A stretch of 60,000 nt of DNA from Gnetum montanum (GCA_015680685.1 MNCI01011521.1:94023-154022), one strand, 5' to 3'; numbered from the stretch's first letter, positions 1-11,429 are shown. Translations and numbers: made by a program. The notes: generated by a model not told the origin, from the letters alone.

Positions 1-1636
1 TTGTTAAATCATAGCCAACTCCATAAGGCCCTTCAAAAGCTAGTAGTCAATTAGCTAAAAACTTAAGAAAGGATACACTATACAACATTAAAGGTAAGTA
101 AATCAAATCTTGCATGACAATTCATTATGATAACAATTCAAATTCCAATACAGGCCATGCAACTACTTTTTAGGTTCCTCCTCCATCTTAATGGTAATAG
201 CTGATGTGGTTAGATTACCTAAACATTCCTAAACTATGTTCGCTACTACACATAAGAGTAATTTTAATAGTGCATGGTTTCAATGATCCTTTTAGTCTTT
301 TCAACAAATACTTCTGGCTAAAGAGTGCTTATGAATTCACATCATTATCAAAATTTCTTAACACTGTAACATTAGAGAATCTATAGTTGGACATGGTTTC
401 CTATCATTTTTGCAACTGCATGTCCCTATAGTTGTTATGTGTTATCACATTGTAGTAACTACTATTTGATGCATGTTTGTAATGATGGGAGCTATCATTT
501 CTACACGTGATTGGTGGGTGTTGTTGTTTTCAATGTGGGTGGTGGTCATTGTGGCATTGGCATTATGTTTTCACACTACTATCGTTGATTATGCATGGGT
601 GGTGGTTCTTAATGTGTGTTGATTTAGTTGGAGATAGAAGAAGGTGGTAGGCTAGACAAGCCCTTATAAATTCCTAGGGCCAAAGGCACAAAGAAGGGAC
701 ATATGGGGAAGCAACAAGCAACATTAGTAGCACCAAACAATAACGGCACTAAGAAGTAGTGAGCAGTAGCAGTGGCACCAAGCAGCAATAGTAGAAATGA
801 ACAGTAGTGATGGCACCAAGAAGCAATGATAGGCAAGCAAGTTATAGTGATGGGGCTTTCTCATTTGGAGACCTTAAAGAAGATTAGAGATCGAAATGGG
901 CCTTGCAAGTGCCTAAGTAGAAAGACCATGAAGTTTTTGAGAACCAGAAGTGCATGCTTATCAATGGTAATGTGCTTTCACAAGCATGGGTAGATAAGGT
1001 TATACTGCAGCCATCTATTTTCAAATTGCATTGTCACTCTATTTAGAGCTAAGTCATTTGCCTTCAATATGTCTATAACTATTTGATTTCAATATCTCTA
1101 TGAAAAAACATGTTATTTGTTAAACATTTATTAAAAGGACATTTTGAATTAAAGCCCCTATTGGTGTTTTTGGTTTTAGAATTTGTAATTATTTTGAAGT
1201 TTTTTTTTCTTAGGCTTGTTTTAGGATTGGATCATTTAATTTTCTTACCAAGTCTAAATCCTAAATGGTCATGTTAAGTTTCTGCTTTAGATTCATTAGT
1301 CCCTGGTGAACTTCTATCTCTAAGTAGACATTTCTAATAAGATACTACCTATATTTAGCGTTCTATACCTGCTAGAATTTCAAAATTTATATTTAGTTTG
1401 TTTAATGAGTAGTTACTTTATTTTTTTTGTCATCAAGTTTTAAAATTTAAGATAGTTTATTTAATTTAAATTTCTTTCCCAATTTTTCCATTTGATTTAC
1501 CTTTCTGAACATTACATTGTCCTTTCCAATTGAGACTACTCCCAAGTTCCATACCCATAAGTGAGACATCCTAGGCTATGGTCTCCCTAAACAAGATCTT
1601 TTAGGTGTTGATGTGTCCAAACCTTTTACATCAACA
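1..1636 (+). repeat. 5' LTR of Ty3 element A (left end outside window)
   Basis: This stretch aligns from its first bases with 20730 onward, so the two are LTR copies about 20.7 kb apart. The 3' copy starts with TGTTGATGTC and this copy ends with ACATCAACA at 1636, giving matching inverted ends TGTTGATGT/ACATCAACA. About 165 bases of the LTR are therefore missing off the left edge. The copies differ by many substitutions and small indels, including an AGCA-rich patch around 700-840 that is shorter in the 3' copy. The insertion is therefore old. Confidence 0.85.
664..671 (+). promoter_or_regulatory. TATA box in 5' LTR of element A
   Basis: TTATAAAT sits in the middle of the LTR and is conserved in the 3' copy at 21394-21401. 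It is the best candidate for the U3 promoter TATA of this element. The transcription start is inferred, not visible. Confidence 0.5.
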
Positions 1637-1642
1637 CCTTTT

Positions 1643-1660
1643 TGGTGCTAGAAAGAGGAT
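1643..1660 (+). other. Primer binding site of element A
   Basis: TGGTGCTAGAAAGAGGAT begins six bases after the LTR end, where a minus-strand primer site is expected. Element B has a closely similar site (16990-17007, minus strand) next to its own LTR, which supports the call. I do not assign the tRNA. Confidence 0.55.
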
Positions 1661-2249
1661 GTGTTTCGTTTCCTATTTCTGATACTGTCCCATTTGCTTT
1701 TCTTCCTTCATTTCTATTTCGAAATTTTTGTTTTCCTTGTTTCAGCTTCCTTGAAATTTATTTTCCTATTTTTGTTACTATCTACTTTATTGTTTCCTAA
1801 TAAAAATTCCTCTTTTGGGGTTCTTGGAGATTGTTGTTCCCATTTACAATTTCTAAAATCTTTGTTCCTATTTATAGTTTTTGAAGATTTTTTTTCATTT
1901 TAGTTTTAAATTTTATATATTGCAATTTCAGTTTTTCTTTTATTGCAATTTCATTTTTTTAAAAAATATAAATCTAATATGTATAAAATAAAAATTAGAA
2001 AAATATATAATATGTAAATGTTTTTCTGTTATCTTTTAATCTTTATAGTTTGGTAGTAATTTTCACTATTTATTAGCATTTTTTATATGTCTTGTTACTT
2101 TTCATTTTATGAGCCAACCTCCCCATAGAGCAACTCAACAAAGAGCTTTTACTCCTGCTCCTAATTGACCAACTACCCATCATTTCACTTTAGAAAAACA
2201 ACAAGCTTCACAATTTCCAAACAACCCAAAAATCACTTCAAAACATAAA
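1661..2249 (+). other. Leader region of element A
   Basis: T-rich untranslated leader between primer site and gag. An 80-codon open frame at 1661-1903 is a hydrophobic run produced by T-rich sequence and resembles no protein I recognise. An AT-rich tract lies at 1900-2050. Confidence 0.4.
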
Positions 2250-3470
2250 TTTGTTCTTTGATCCCACAACCCCTACTAGTGATGTCTACCAACATATATA
2301 ATGTTTTGAAACCTTACTAGGCATCCATAACATTATCCAAAATGACATAACATGTAGGATCTTTGTGAAAACTTTCAGGAGCAAAGTCACCCAATGGATT
2401 TTAATGCTCCCTAATGCCTCTATCAACTCATGGCAAGAGTTTAAAAATAAGTTCCTACTCTAACTCGATAAGCACACTAGCCTTGCCTTAGCATTAAGCA
2501 ATTTCACAAGCCTAAAAAAAACTACCTGGGAAAAACGTCAATGATTAGAATCTAAGATTCTTCCATCAACTTACTTATTTACCGAATGAGATGCCTCTAC
2601 AACCTAATGGTATCCTTAATTTCTACCTCTCTACCATTGACCAATTCTACACCTATGCCATTAAATTTGATCCCAACATTACAAAAATATGAGCAATGAC
2701 TAAAGTTATTAAGCTAAAACAAATTACTTTGATGAATAGCATTCAAACTCAATTTGGAATGATGAATGTTAGAAATCCTATATAGTATACCCCTTTATCA
2801 TCACAAGTTTTCTCGATGAATAATACTTTGTTTCAAAGTCTCACTCCCCTTCAAATGACTCAATCTATAAGTAGGTCTTTTCAAGGTCCCACATCCTCTT
2901 CATTTTTGCCACCAAATACCAATTTAAGTGACAATCAATCAAAAGCTTTAATCCAATCCATCATAAATGCAAATGGAATAGCTAATCCTAGTACATCTAC
3001 TTGTTAAAAAAAATCAAATGACACAAATATTAACTTCACTTCAAAAGCTTTCCAATGAAGTAGTTGAACTAAAGCAAAATAACAATAAATTCCTTATACA
3101 ATCCAAAAAATCAAGCACATCAATTAATAATGATTATTTTCATCTTCATAACACAAGGCAACATTCTAAGAAAATGTGTACTCAATTTCTAGTGTTATAC
3201 GATGACAATGCCCAAAGTCAACAAAATGAGAAAACCCCAATTATGGTCTTAAACATACCTCATGAAATAGAAAATGAATAATTTTCCTCATTTGAACAAG
3301 TCATGGTAAGTTATCCCAACCCACATAATGCTCACTACCATAGACTTAGCAATGTTATGAACACCACACAACAACAAACTAGGAATAATCCTTATACTCC
3401 AAATAGAAGAGTTCCTAGTCAAAACAACACAAATAATGAAACTGAGTCATCCCAAGCAAATGTCCCATAA
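2250..3470 (+). pseudogene. gag: Ty3 gag pseudogene (element A)
   Basis: This is the decayed structural gene of element A, which would encode the particle capsid. Translation of 2260-2560 gives a recognisable retrotransposon capsid core: a run of hydrophobic and basic residues leading to TQWILMLPNASINSW and then a KNKFLL segment. That matches the usual pattern of A..W...L....I.SW.....F in plant gag. Further open pieces at 2816-3007 and 3018-3281 are polar and Asn/Gln/Ser-rich, as gag C-terminal halves often are. Several in-frame stops and at least one frame change separate the pieces, so no full product is expected. The frame peters out at about 3470, just before the Penelope-like insertion. 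No zinc knuckle was seen. Confidence 0.7.
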
Positions 3471-3536
3471 TGAATAGACTCCCCTTCTATACTTAGAATA
3501 ACTCCACCTCAATAAGAAGCCAAAGATGAACATAAA

Positions 3537-3600
3537 AATTTTGGGATTAGAAAAAAATTTTGGGGCTAGAAAAAATTTCTAGGGTTAGAAAAGATTTTTC
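3537..3600 (-). repeat. Short A/G-rich repeats at the Penelope-like 3' edge
   Basis: Three imperfect units of about 20 bases follow each other, each with a GGGATTAG, GGGGCTAG or AGGGTTAG core followed by a run of A. They lie where element A gag sequence stops and just beyond the downstream end of the minus-strand RT, so they may form the 3' terminus of that insertion. Confidence 0.45.
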
Positions 3601-5500
3601 ATTTAGGCCAAAGTGGGGGTGGGATGAAGCACTTAAATCTATTTCTAACAAGGAACCAATGTAGCTTTCTAGGATTTCACCACTAAGCGACCACATCTGA
3701 AATGACATTCTGGAAAGATAGATCTTTTTGGCGAAGCCAATCAAGTATAGGATTTAAGAGGGCCCTCATGTTCAAGGATTTAGTAGAAGTACTAAAATCC
3801 AATTTGAAGACAAGAGGCATCCATTTCCTAACATTAACGTCATTACTTTATTGAAGTCTAGCTAGAAGTGATCCACATGAAGCAACAATAACAAGTTTGA
3901 AGCATTTAACCAACAGGCTAGAAGGATATCCTTGAGCCCAAATTCATTAGAAGAGGTGTTGTCAAATTTGTTGAAGATCACCAAGACATGATTCCCTAAT
4001 GAGGTACCATTTAAGTTTTGTAATGATGAATGCTTTCTTCTAATGAAAATGATGCCATGAGGAAAAAGGGATGTACTATTATGCATTCAAGGGTTTTTGA
4101 TAACACTTAGTAGAAAGGATACAAATGTTAGTGAAATGAGGACCCTTGAAGAAGGTAACATCTAGACTATTAACTGCAAAATTAGAAATGGTGGGGGTAA
4201 TGTTGATTGATGGATAAACATTACCATATCAAGAGAGAAGAAGTGAAAGGAAATCTTCAAAGCCATTCCAAATGCCAAAAGCATCATCAATGAATCTTTT
4301 GAAATATAAAAGATTTTGAGAATCGAGAGCTATGAAAACTTGTCTTTTAAGATGACACAAAAAAAAGGCATGCGTAGACAACAGCAAAGTTGCTACCTAT
4401 TGTAGTGCCTCTGATCTATTTATATTGAACTTCATTAAATTCCAAGTAGTGTTCTTGAAGCACCAATGAAGCAAGCTCTAGAATGGAATTGCTATAGAGA
4501 TTCTACAAGGGGAATAGGCTTGTAGAAAAATATGTTTCAACCATATCTTTGAAGGTAACAATGCCATTATCAGTGGGGATGCTGGGGTAAAGAGATTCTA
4601 CATCAAACGTAAATAGAAGTGTGTTAAGAGGTAGAACTCTTGAATGGAGATCACAGATCAAGGTAAATGAATCTTGAAGGTGATATAGTTGGGAACAAAG
4701 GATGGGAAACAACAAATAATGGAGGAGGCAAGAGGTGGGTTCAAGCACATAACCTATGTAGGAACAAATTGGGTGGCCAACAATTATAGGTTTATGAATT
4801 TTAGGGATTAAATATAAATTACAAGGTTTGGAGGCCTTGCATTGAAGCATTAAATCCTTAAAATTATTGAAAACCTATGGGTAATAATTAATGATAGAAA
4901 ACAATCAACAATGAAGATCATCCCATGGAACAAAATCCACACGTAAGTAAACATCCAAATCGAAAAGTTGCCTATTTGCTTCTTGAAGATACCAAGAGGA
5001 ATCCAAGACACAAACTCCAAAATTTTTATCTGCAGGCCACATGATGATTCTCATGTATTTTTGAAGTTTATGAAGTGGTCCAAGAAGACGACAAGGAAGA
5101 GGTGATTGGCTACTGAAATCAATAGAGGAGAGTGTAGCTTCAAGGGAAGCAAGGCAATTGTGAATGCAATTTTCGAGCTTGGGATTGAAACTGCTGATTG
5201 AAGGATTCCAATTATTATGTTGGTAAAGTTTCATTTTACTAATCTGAGTTGCCATAATAAATGATAAACATGAAAATGTATCTTTAGTTTTATTTTTAAA
5301 TAAATTCCAAAGATGAAGAAGTTAAGAAAAAGTCGTGAATTCTTTGAGAATGGAGTTTTGTTCCATGGGGAGAGGCCAAGGAATAAACTTAAGGAAAAAG
5401 CTCAGAACCTTAATTTTGTTTGCTAAAAAAGTGTGATAAAAAATTATGGATTGCAAAATTAGAGATGTGATTTTCAATTTCGGGAACTATTTTACGTGCG
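3545..5500 (-). pseudogene. Penelope-like element reverse transcriptase fragment
   Basis: A minus-strand reverse transcriptase of Penelope type, which copies RNA at a cleaved chromosomal end. Reading down from 5255, an N-terminal ADKNFGVCVLDSSWY segment matches the family ADKGGG..V..R..Y signature. After a stop cluster at about 4900-4850 comes LYLIPKIHKP and then LLFTFDVESLYPSIP, the standard family motifs. Around 4410-4360 follows GTTIGSNFAVVYACLF, and at about 4300-4256 the catalytic FIDDAFGIWNG. Downstream, QGYPSSLL matches the conserved RGYP of the thumb. There are stops and at least two frameshifts. No GIY-YIG nuclease motif was found on either side, so it is truncated or of a nuclease-less type. 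It sits antisense inside element A, between gag and the RNase H. Confidence 0.82.
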
Positions 5501-6479
5501 AAGAGCAAGCATGCATACTATTTCTGGTTTATGGTAGGCAACCAAAAGTTTAAACATGATCATGTTAAGGAGTTCTAGATGTGTAGTGCAAAATTTGGTG
5601 AGTGGAGTGTATAGGCAGTCGCACAGATAGCACAAAAGAAAGACTCAACGGAGGGTTGCTTGGGCTAGAGACCAAAAATAATGGCCTAAAGGCAACTGGT
5701 GTGGAGGTTGAGGTCACTGAAAAATGAAAGGAAGTGGTTGAAGGGGGTGAATGGGGATGGGTTTGGGTTGTGTTGAAATGTGGTAGAGAGATTTGGTTAA
5801 GTGATTGAATGTGGGGCCCAGCTTATGGTGAATTGGTACAAGCTGAGCACCTCAAGTTTAAATTTTCATTTGATTTTTTCTCTCTGTAATTTACAAATCT
5901 ATTGTTAACAAAACCATTGTTAATCACACGATTGTTTACAAATCCGTCATCTTGATGTGAACCTTAAAAACCCTGCAGATTACCATTTTTGCTAGAGTCG
6001 TTCCTGCTAGCCCTATTACCACTATCCTTGACACCGTTGTTTGAAGATTGATTATTGTCGCTGCCATTAAAAAACTAGTTGAAGTTTCTACTACAACTAT
6101 GATCAGGAAGAGGTGCGCCACCTGTAGACTATCATGCATGGGATTGACGCAGTCGTTGGTCGACTCGTGTACTATCTTACACATCACTTCATGCTTTGCC
6201 ATGCGTGCTACCTCAGGCACTATGAAAGTTGCACGTGCCACCATGTACACCATGTGCATTGCCACCTCACCTATCGTCGCCACAAGCACCCAAAAAACCC
6301 TAAAGACCCTAACATGAATTAGAGTTCTGAAAATCCTAAAATGAGCCATAGAATAGAGAACCACTATAATTGATAGCTGATTGCCTATAGGTTGCAAATC
6401 TACCATTACTAAGATCTATCTGCACACCGTAAACAAGTTGCTATGAATTGGATCCAGGGTTAAGTCCTAAAGTTTTTAC
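5501..6479. other. Unassigned stretch inside element A
   Basis: The first part (to about 5830) could be the 5' region of the Penelope-like insertion. The part from 5936 to 6406 is open on the minus strand for 156 codons. A second minus frame there is rich in Asn, Ser, Gly and Arg, like a nucleic-acid-binding gag tail, but no motif is convincing. Interstitial CCCTAAA-like copies occur near 6295-6312. I cannot assign this DNA to a family. Confidence 0.3.
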
Positions 6480-7125
6480 CTCCTAGTGAAGCTCCTATCC
6501 TTAAAGCCATTAATTTCACACAACCTATGACCAACAACATGATTGAATATGAAGCACTTATACATAGGATCAAGCTAGCTCAATACTATAACTTACCCAA
6601 ACTTAAGATTTATAGCGACTCTCAACTAGTAGTAAATCAAGTCAATGGAATCTTTGATGATAAAGATGTCATCATGAAAGCATATAAAGCTTATATTCTT
6701 AAAATTTTTAAAGAGTTAAAACACATAACCATAGAACATACATCAAGAGAAGAAAATCATGTCCCCAATGCACTAGCCCAAATGACCATTACTTTGGATG
6801 TTCCTTTTAAACACAATGCTTGGGATTCAAAAATTATTATTAAAATAGTTAAGTCTTATTCTATTCTTGATAATGTCTTTTCTTTTCAAGTATTTGATGA
6901 TGATAATCATGTTTGTAAATTTTTATTTTTAGAAGGATAATTTAGTGATCAAGGAGATATATCAAAGGATGTTATATTATTAAATAAAATATCTCCTGAA
7001 ATAGTAGCTAGGGGAGCATTATTTAATGACTTACATACCAAAATCGTAGACTTATCTAAAAATAATAATTGGAAAATATTAGCTAAAACTAAAATAATTC
7101 AAATTAAAAAGAAAGGATGACAATA
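6480..7125 (+). pseudogene. Tat-type additional RNase H (element A)
   Basis: This encodes an RNase H of the extra kind carried by plant Tat/Ogre Ty3 elements, which removes RNA from the RNA-DNA hybrid. TNNMIEYEALI, IYSDSQLVVNQVNG and IEHTSREENHVPNALA are in the family order. The glutamate and second aspartate positions (EYEAL, YSDSQ) are present. The usual C-terminal aspartate is replaced in VPNALA (normally ADALA), and the N-terminal strand with the first aspartate is missing, so it is both truncated and mutated. A linker continues to about 7120 and is cut by the solo LTR. It lies upstream of the RT, whereas known Tat elements usually place it between RT-RNase H and integrase. Confidence 0.75.
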
Positions 7126-7127
7126 CC

Positions 7128-7914
7128 AGATGAGCAACAAGGTACCCCTACACCAAACCATATGAATCACTAAGGCATTACGCACGATCTGGTCGAATTT
7201 CGTAGACCTATAGTTATCTAATGCCCTAACTCTTCAAGGAGGTGAAATGGGAATTGAGAATTTTCATTGTCTTCCCAACTACACTTGTGAGGTTCAAGGG
7301 TATGATTTAAGTGTAACTGAGGTATACGATTTTTCTTATTTTATATTTTATGAGTTTGATCACCTACAATAAGAATGAAAGTTAAAGTAATTGAAGATCT
7401 AATTCATTTATTGCCTAGCTAGCCTAACATAACTAACCACCCCACCTTCTTGGTCACATCCTAAACACATATAGTACTGCTGGGCTACCAAACATTAAGT
7501 GTTGTTGGATTACCAAGAAGTATATGAATTCTTGAAGTGGTTGTACTCATGTTCATTAACTACTAAAAATAAGTTGGTTAACTCAAATGCATTAAAATAA
7601 AGAGCAAGGAAGTAAAGTGCAATAAAGAAAATATTAAGCTATTCTTAATGCTACAAGGATTGTCAAAAGAGTTCATTTTATTCCTATCACACTACTGTGC
7701 TCAGGTACATTAGTGCTTGAACAAAGAAATATACATACCTAGACTCCTTCTGCGGGTACTTAGAAAATATTCTAACTCTAACAAAAAGAAACGACAAGAG
7801 CTTTACTACTCTGCTTGAAAACTAAACTAAAAAACTAACTCAAAATGGAAGCCTAGGTGTGGTATTTATAGACCCATGGTAAATGCTTCAACATCACTTA
7901 CACAATGTCATATC
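7128..7914 (-). repeat. Solo LTR of the element 2/3/4 group
   Basis: The left edge, ATGAGCAACAAGGTACCCC, matches the terminal TGATGAGCAACGAGGTACCCC-type sequence of the LTRs at 45010 and 58683. The interior has the same succession: a TCTTCCCA segment, a short gene-free middle, and ATTTATAG (a reverse-strand TATA) at about 7864-7871. No internal region or partner LTR adjoins it, so it is a solo LTR in element A between the RNase H and RT segments. The right boundary is fixed only to a few bases and no clean target duplication was seen. Confidence 0.65.
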
Positions 7915-8790
7915 AAGATCCCAACATAGCATATGTGACGTCATGTACCCAATGTCAAAGCCAACATATTGTGGTTCATCAATACCCTATTAAAATAGGA
8001 GTTTGTTTACATCCAAATGAAAAACAAAGCTTAGTTGAATTGCTACATGAGTTTAATGATGTTTTGGCTTGGACTTATGAAGATCTTAGAACTTTCAATC
8101 CATTAGGCATGACACATATAATCCCCCTTAAGTAAAAACTGAAACCATTTAGGTAAAAACTTAGACCTATAAATCCCAAGATTGAAGCCCTAATGAAAGC
8201 AAAAATTACTAAGCTCATTAAATCCAAGATTATTTACCCTGTGAGACATTCAAGTTGGATATCAAACTTAGTGCCCGTTAGGAAACAAACTAGCAAATTA
8301 AGGTTATGTATTAATTTTCATAATATTAATACTTCTTACATTAAGGATAATTATCCACTTCCTCTTACTATTGCAAATCATGAATGATGCTCAAATGTAT
8401 TCCTTTTTAGATGGATATTCAAGATATAATGAAATCTTTATGAGTAAGAAAGACTAGTATAAAACTACTTTTACAACAAAATTGGAAACTTTTCAATTTG
8501 CTAAAATGCCCTTTGGTCTCATAAATGCTAGTTTTACCTTTCAAAGAGCTATGGAAAAAAAATTTTATGGGCTAATTAAGAAGTGCATTATTATTTACCT
8601 AGATGATTTAACCATTTTCTCTAAAGATCGAGGTACACACCTTAGAGACCTTAGAAATATTTTTATAAGATGTAGACAATTTGGCATCACTTTTCATGTA
8701 AAGAAATCCATCTTTAGTGTTCAAAGTGGTAAATTTCCTGGTCATATAGTAACTAAAGAAGGGATTATGATTGATCCCGAGTAAATGTAA
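7905..8790 (+). pseudogene. pol: Ty3 reverse transcriptase pseudogene (element A)
   Basis: The RT of element A. It opens with the linker ending in DVLAWTYEDL (compare DVFAWSY in plant Ty3), then KIIYPVRHSSWISNLVPVR, LRLCINFHNIN and NYPLPL, then the finger/palm segments SFLDGYSRYN, FQFAKMPFGLINASFTFQRAM and the catalytic IIYLDDLTIFS at about 8595-8625. HLRDLRNIF and the GHIVTKEGI segment follow. The catalytic aspartates remain. Stops and a frameshift near 8385 break the reading frame. Sequence style, the primer site and the accompanying additional RNase H place it in or near the Tat lineage. The protease expected upstream was not found. Confidence 0.85.
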
Positions 8791-8804
8791 TTTTAGAAGT
8801 ACCT

Positions 8805-9335
8805 TACCCTTTATCTAAGACTGATCTAAGGTCTCTCTTTGGGAAAATTAATTTTGTTAGATGATTCATCCCTATCTATGTTAAATTGGTCAAACCATTA
8901 CATGAGATGCTTAAGAAATATAGTAATATGCATTGGATAGACAAAAGAAAGAATGCTTTCCTTGCTATTAAGGAGGTCATTTTAGATGTCCCTATCCTAG
9001 CTTCTCCTTGGTATCAAAATGATTTCCTCCTATATGCTTTTTCCAATGATGTTACTGCCACTACTATCTTAACCCAATATGTTCTTGATCAAGGTGAGAG
9101 ATCCATAGCTTTCATGTCTGCACCTCTAAAGAATGTGAAATTAAAATACTTTCCCATAGAAAAGCAAGTGTATGCTATGATAAAATACTTAAAGAAGTTT
9201 GGCTATTATTTGTTAAACACAAAGGTTTTTGTCATCGTTCCTAATCCAACCATCATTACTTTAGCTAAATTACAAGATCCTAGCAAAAAACGTGCTAAAA
9301 GGGTTATGAAGTTGCAAGAATTTGATATTCAATGA
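8805..9335 (+). pseudogene. pol: Ty3 (gag-pol) RNase H pseudogene (element A)
   Basis: This follows the RT in the normal position. The connection segment (LRSLFGKI-like, then HWIDKRKNAFLAIKEVI) leads into an RNase H remnant with LLYAFSNDVTATTILTQ, SIAFMSAPLKNVKLKYFPIEKQ and LNTKVFVIVPNP. A first active-site aspartate is hard to place (YAFSND), consistent with the degenerate state often seen in Tat elements that carry a second RNase H. It ends with EFDIQ before a stop. Confidence 0.75.
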
Positions 9336-9669
9336 AAGGTAGCCAAGTTAGTTAGAGAAATTGGTCTTACCAAGCTAATTGTCAAAACCTAAAGTTTAGA
9401 AAATTGTAATGCATCCAAAGATAAAGAATCAATTCCTCTTTACATATTATCCATTGATGAGAAAAATGATATCCCATTTACTCCCAAATGATTGCATGAT
9501 TCATGGTATGGTGATATTAAATTTTATTTAACCTTCCATTGTTGTCCTTTTGATTTATCTAGATATAAAAAAAGCTTTTAGTATTGAAATGTTATAAATT
9601 TACTCTAATTAGTAGTGAACTATTTAGAAAGAATTTCCAAGGAATATACCTTAAGTGCTTAAACCAAGA

Positions 9670-10135
9670 ATAAGCTAATGACACTTTAAAACAACTCCAT
9701 GAGGAAGAACATATAGGATATCGTTCATTAGTTCATAAAATTATAAGGGTTGGTTATTATTGGCCCACTATGATCAATGATACTTACAACCTAGTTAGAA
9801 CTTGTGTTCAACGTCAAATGTTCAAAGGTAAAGATCCTAAGAGTTTAGTCCCTTTACAACCTATAATAGAAATCAAACCATTTGCACAATGGGCTTTAGA
9901 TTTTATTGGAGTGATTAATCCTTTTTCTACTACCCTACACAAAGTTATCTTAACAACCACTAATTATTACACACGTTGGTTAGAAGCAAAAGCAACTAAA
10001 ACCACATCATCTTGTGAAGTTATTCACTTTTTAGAAAAAAATATAATCTCTAGATATGGGTATCCTTATGCTTTAGTAGTTGACAAAAGACCTGCCTTCA
10101 TCTCCATAAAGTTTACAAATTGGGCTAGAGAGCAT
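9670..10135 (+). pseudogene. pol: Integrase, N-terminal and first half of core (element A)
   Basis: The integrase would insert the cDNA into the chromosome. The zinc-binding region is recognisable as EEHIGYRSLVHKI, GYYWPTM and RTCVQRQM. The last cysteine of the usual CxxC is replaced (CVQRQM), which should disable zinc binding. The catalytic core begins with QWALDFIGVI (first Asp), and VVDKRPAF holds the second Asp. The frame runs to WAREH and is cut exactly by element B at 10136. The remainder of the gene resumes at 18512. Confidence 0.82.
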
Positions 10136-11429
10136 TGTAGCGATAGAAAACATCGATGGCTAGAAACACTGAGAGGTCTTCGGGCACACAACCTAACCTT
10201 GGATCCACACAAGGGCTGTGCTGGACAGAAAGGGTGCCCTGAATGGTTTGGTCAATCAAATAGGGACTTAGTCGGTGTACAATAACCCTTTTGCAAACAA
10301 TGATTTTAAATGGAACACCTAGTGGTAAAATAAAAGAAAACGTAATGTGCACAACAATAGAAATGTGCTAAAGCACGTAATGGGACAATGGACACAATTG
10401 AACGCTTGACAATGCCAAAAAGTAAATGTTGTAATCAGAGAAAAAGAGAGTTTGAATAAGAAGATGCACCACCCTGAAAAAAGGGTACAGGTATACAGAG
10501 TGTACAATAGGCATAGTAGGAGTGTAGTCGCAACCTCAGTGGTGTCAGGTTGTTATATCTAGTTCTCACTGTGATAAACTGTGCCTATTGGGTCGGTAGT
10601 CATGGTGTACTATGTGATGTTCCATTGGGCTACAATGGGGTTGCAGTGTACCATGTGGTGTAGTTGTGCCTCTCTGTCGGTGTGATGTGCTCTAGGTCTT
10701 GTTTTCCCATAGCGCTAAGTGCCAAGATGCCAAAATGCCAAATGTCAAAATGGAAGTGCCAACTACCTTGCTAGTGAAGAAATGGAAGCCTCCCTCCTCT
10801 TTCTCCTTTTTTCCTTTTTTCAAAAGAAGGCGTAGGGGCATTTATAGGGCTAGGGTTAGCCCAAAATGTGGATCATGTGCCATGTGGCAATGCGGTGGGT
10901 GGGATCATGCTGTCTGCTACACTCATCCCATGTTACGCGTGGGACATAGAATGCTTGTTGTTACTTTCTACTGTGCTTGTCCCGTGTTACACGTGGGACA
11001 CGGGACACTAGCTGCAATGCTGGACATGGTGCTACACTATAGTAGACATGAGTGTTACATAGTGTAACTAGGTGTTACATAGGGTAACAGTATGTTACGT
11101 TGTATAACAGGGTGTTACACAATGTAATAGTGTTACGAAGCGTAACAATGTATTACGTAGTGTAACAGGGTGTTACATAGTGTAATAGTGTGTTACATAG
11201 TGTTACGAAGCGTAATAGTGTGTTACGTAGCGTAGTAGGGTGTTACGCTACACAGCGTAATAGGGTGCAAAAAGTGTCATCGTTCTGACACTTAGAGAAA
11301 TTTTGCAAACCTGGCAATTGGAGCTGACTACACTCAACACTTGGAAAAATATGGGCAAAGTGCCACCATTTTGACACTTAACCATATTTGTAGTCATGAT
11401 GCAAAGATCTAAAATTTTGTGGTGTTTCA
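10136..11429 (-). repeat. 3' LTR of element B
   Basis: This 1294-bp LTR aligns throughout with 17013-18511, for example the TGTAGCGATAGAAAACATCG start and the GTGGTGTTTCA end. A reverse-strand TATA (ATTTATAG on +) is at 10840-10847, and the sequence GGGCTAGGGTTAGCCC just beside it is a hairpin. It is 205 bp shorter than the 5' LTR, mostly because its palindromic repeat array is shorter. Confidence 0.88.
11045..11272. repeat. Palindromic GTTACGTAGCGTAAC-like array, 3' LTR of B
   Basis: Roughly ten imperfect units of 18-25 bases, each built on (A)GGTGTTACGTAGCGTAACA. The core GTTACG-TAG-CGTAAC reads nearly the same on both strands, so every unit can form a small hairpin. On the minus (coding) strand it lies upstream of the TATA box, inside U3. 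CpG is unusually well kept here compared with the surroundings. Confidence 0.85.

Noticed and set aside
6292-6312. Telomere-like CCCTAAAGACCCTAA
   Set aside because: Only two imperfect units; far too short to call an interstitial telomere.
5936-6406. 156-codon minus-strand frame as a gene
   Set aside because: Composition (Val, Met, Ile rich) and a competing Asn/Ser-rich frame give no family assignment; kept only as unassigned sequence.
7123-7918. Possible target duplication ATACC/ATATC around the solo LTR
   Set aside because: The match needs an LTR end that disagrees with the family end by several bases, so it is not reliable.
11045-11272. Regularly spaced palindromic units reminiscent of a CRISPR array
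   Set aside because: No unique spacers of constant size, units are contiguous and variable, and they lie in a plant LTR.
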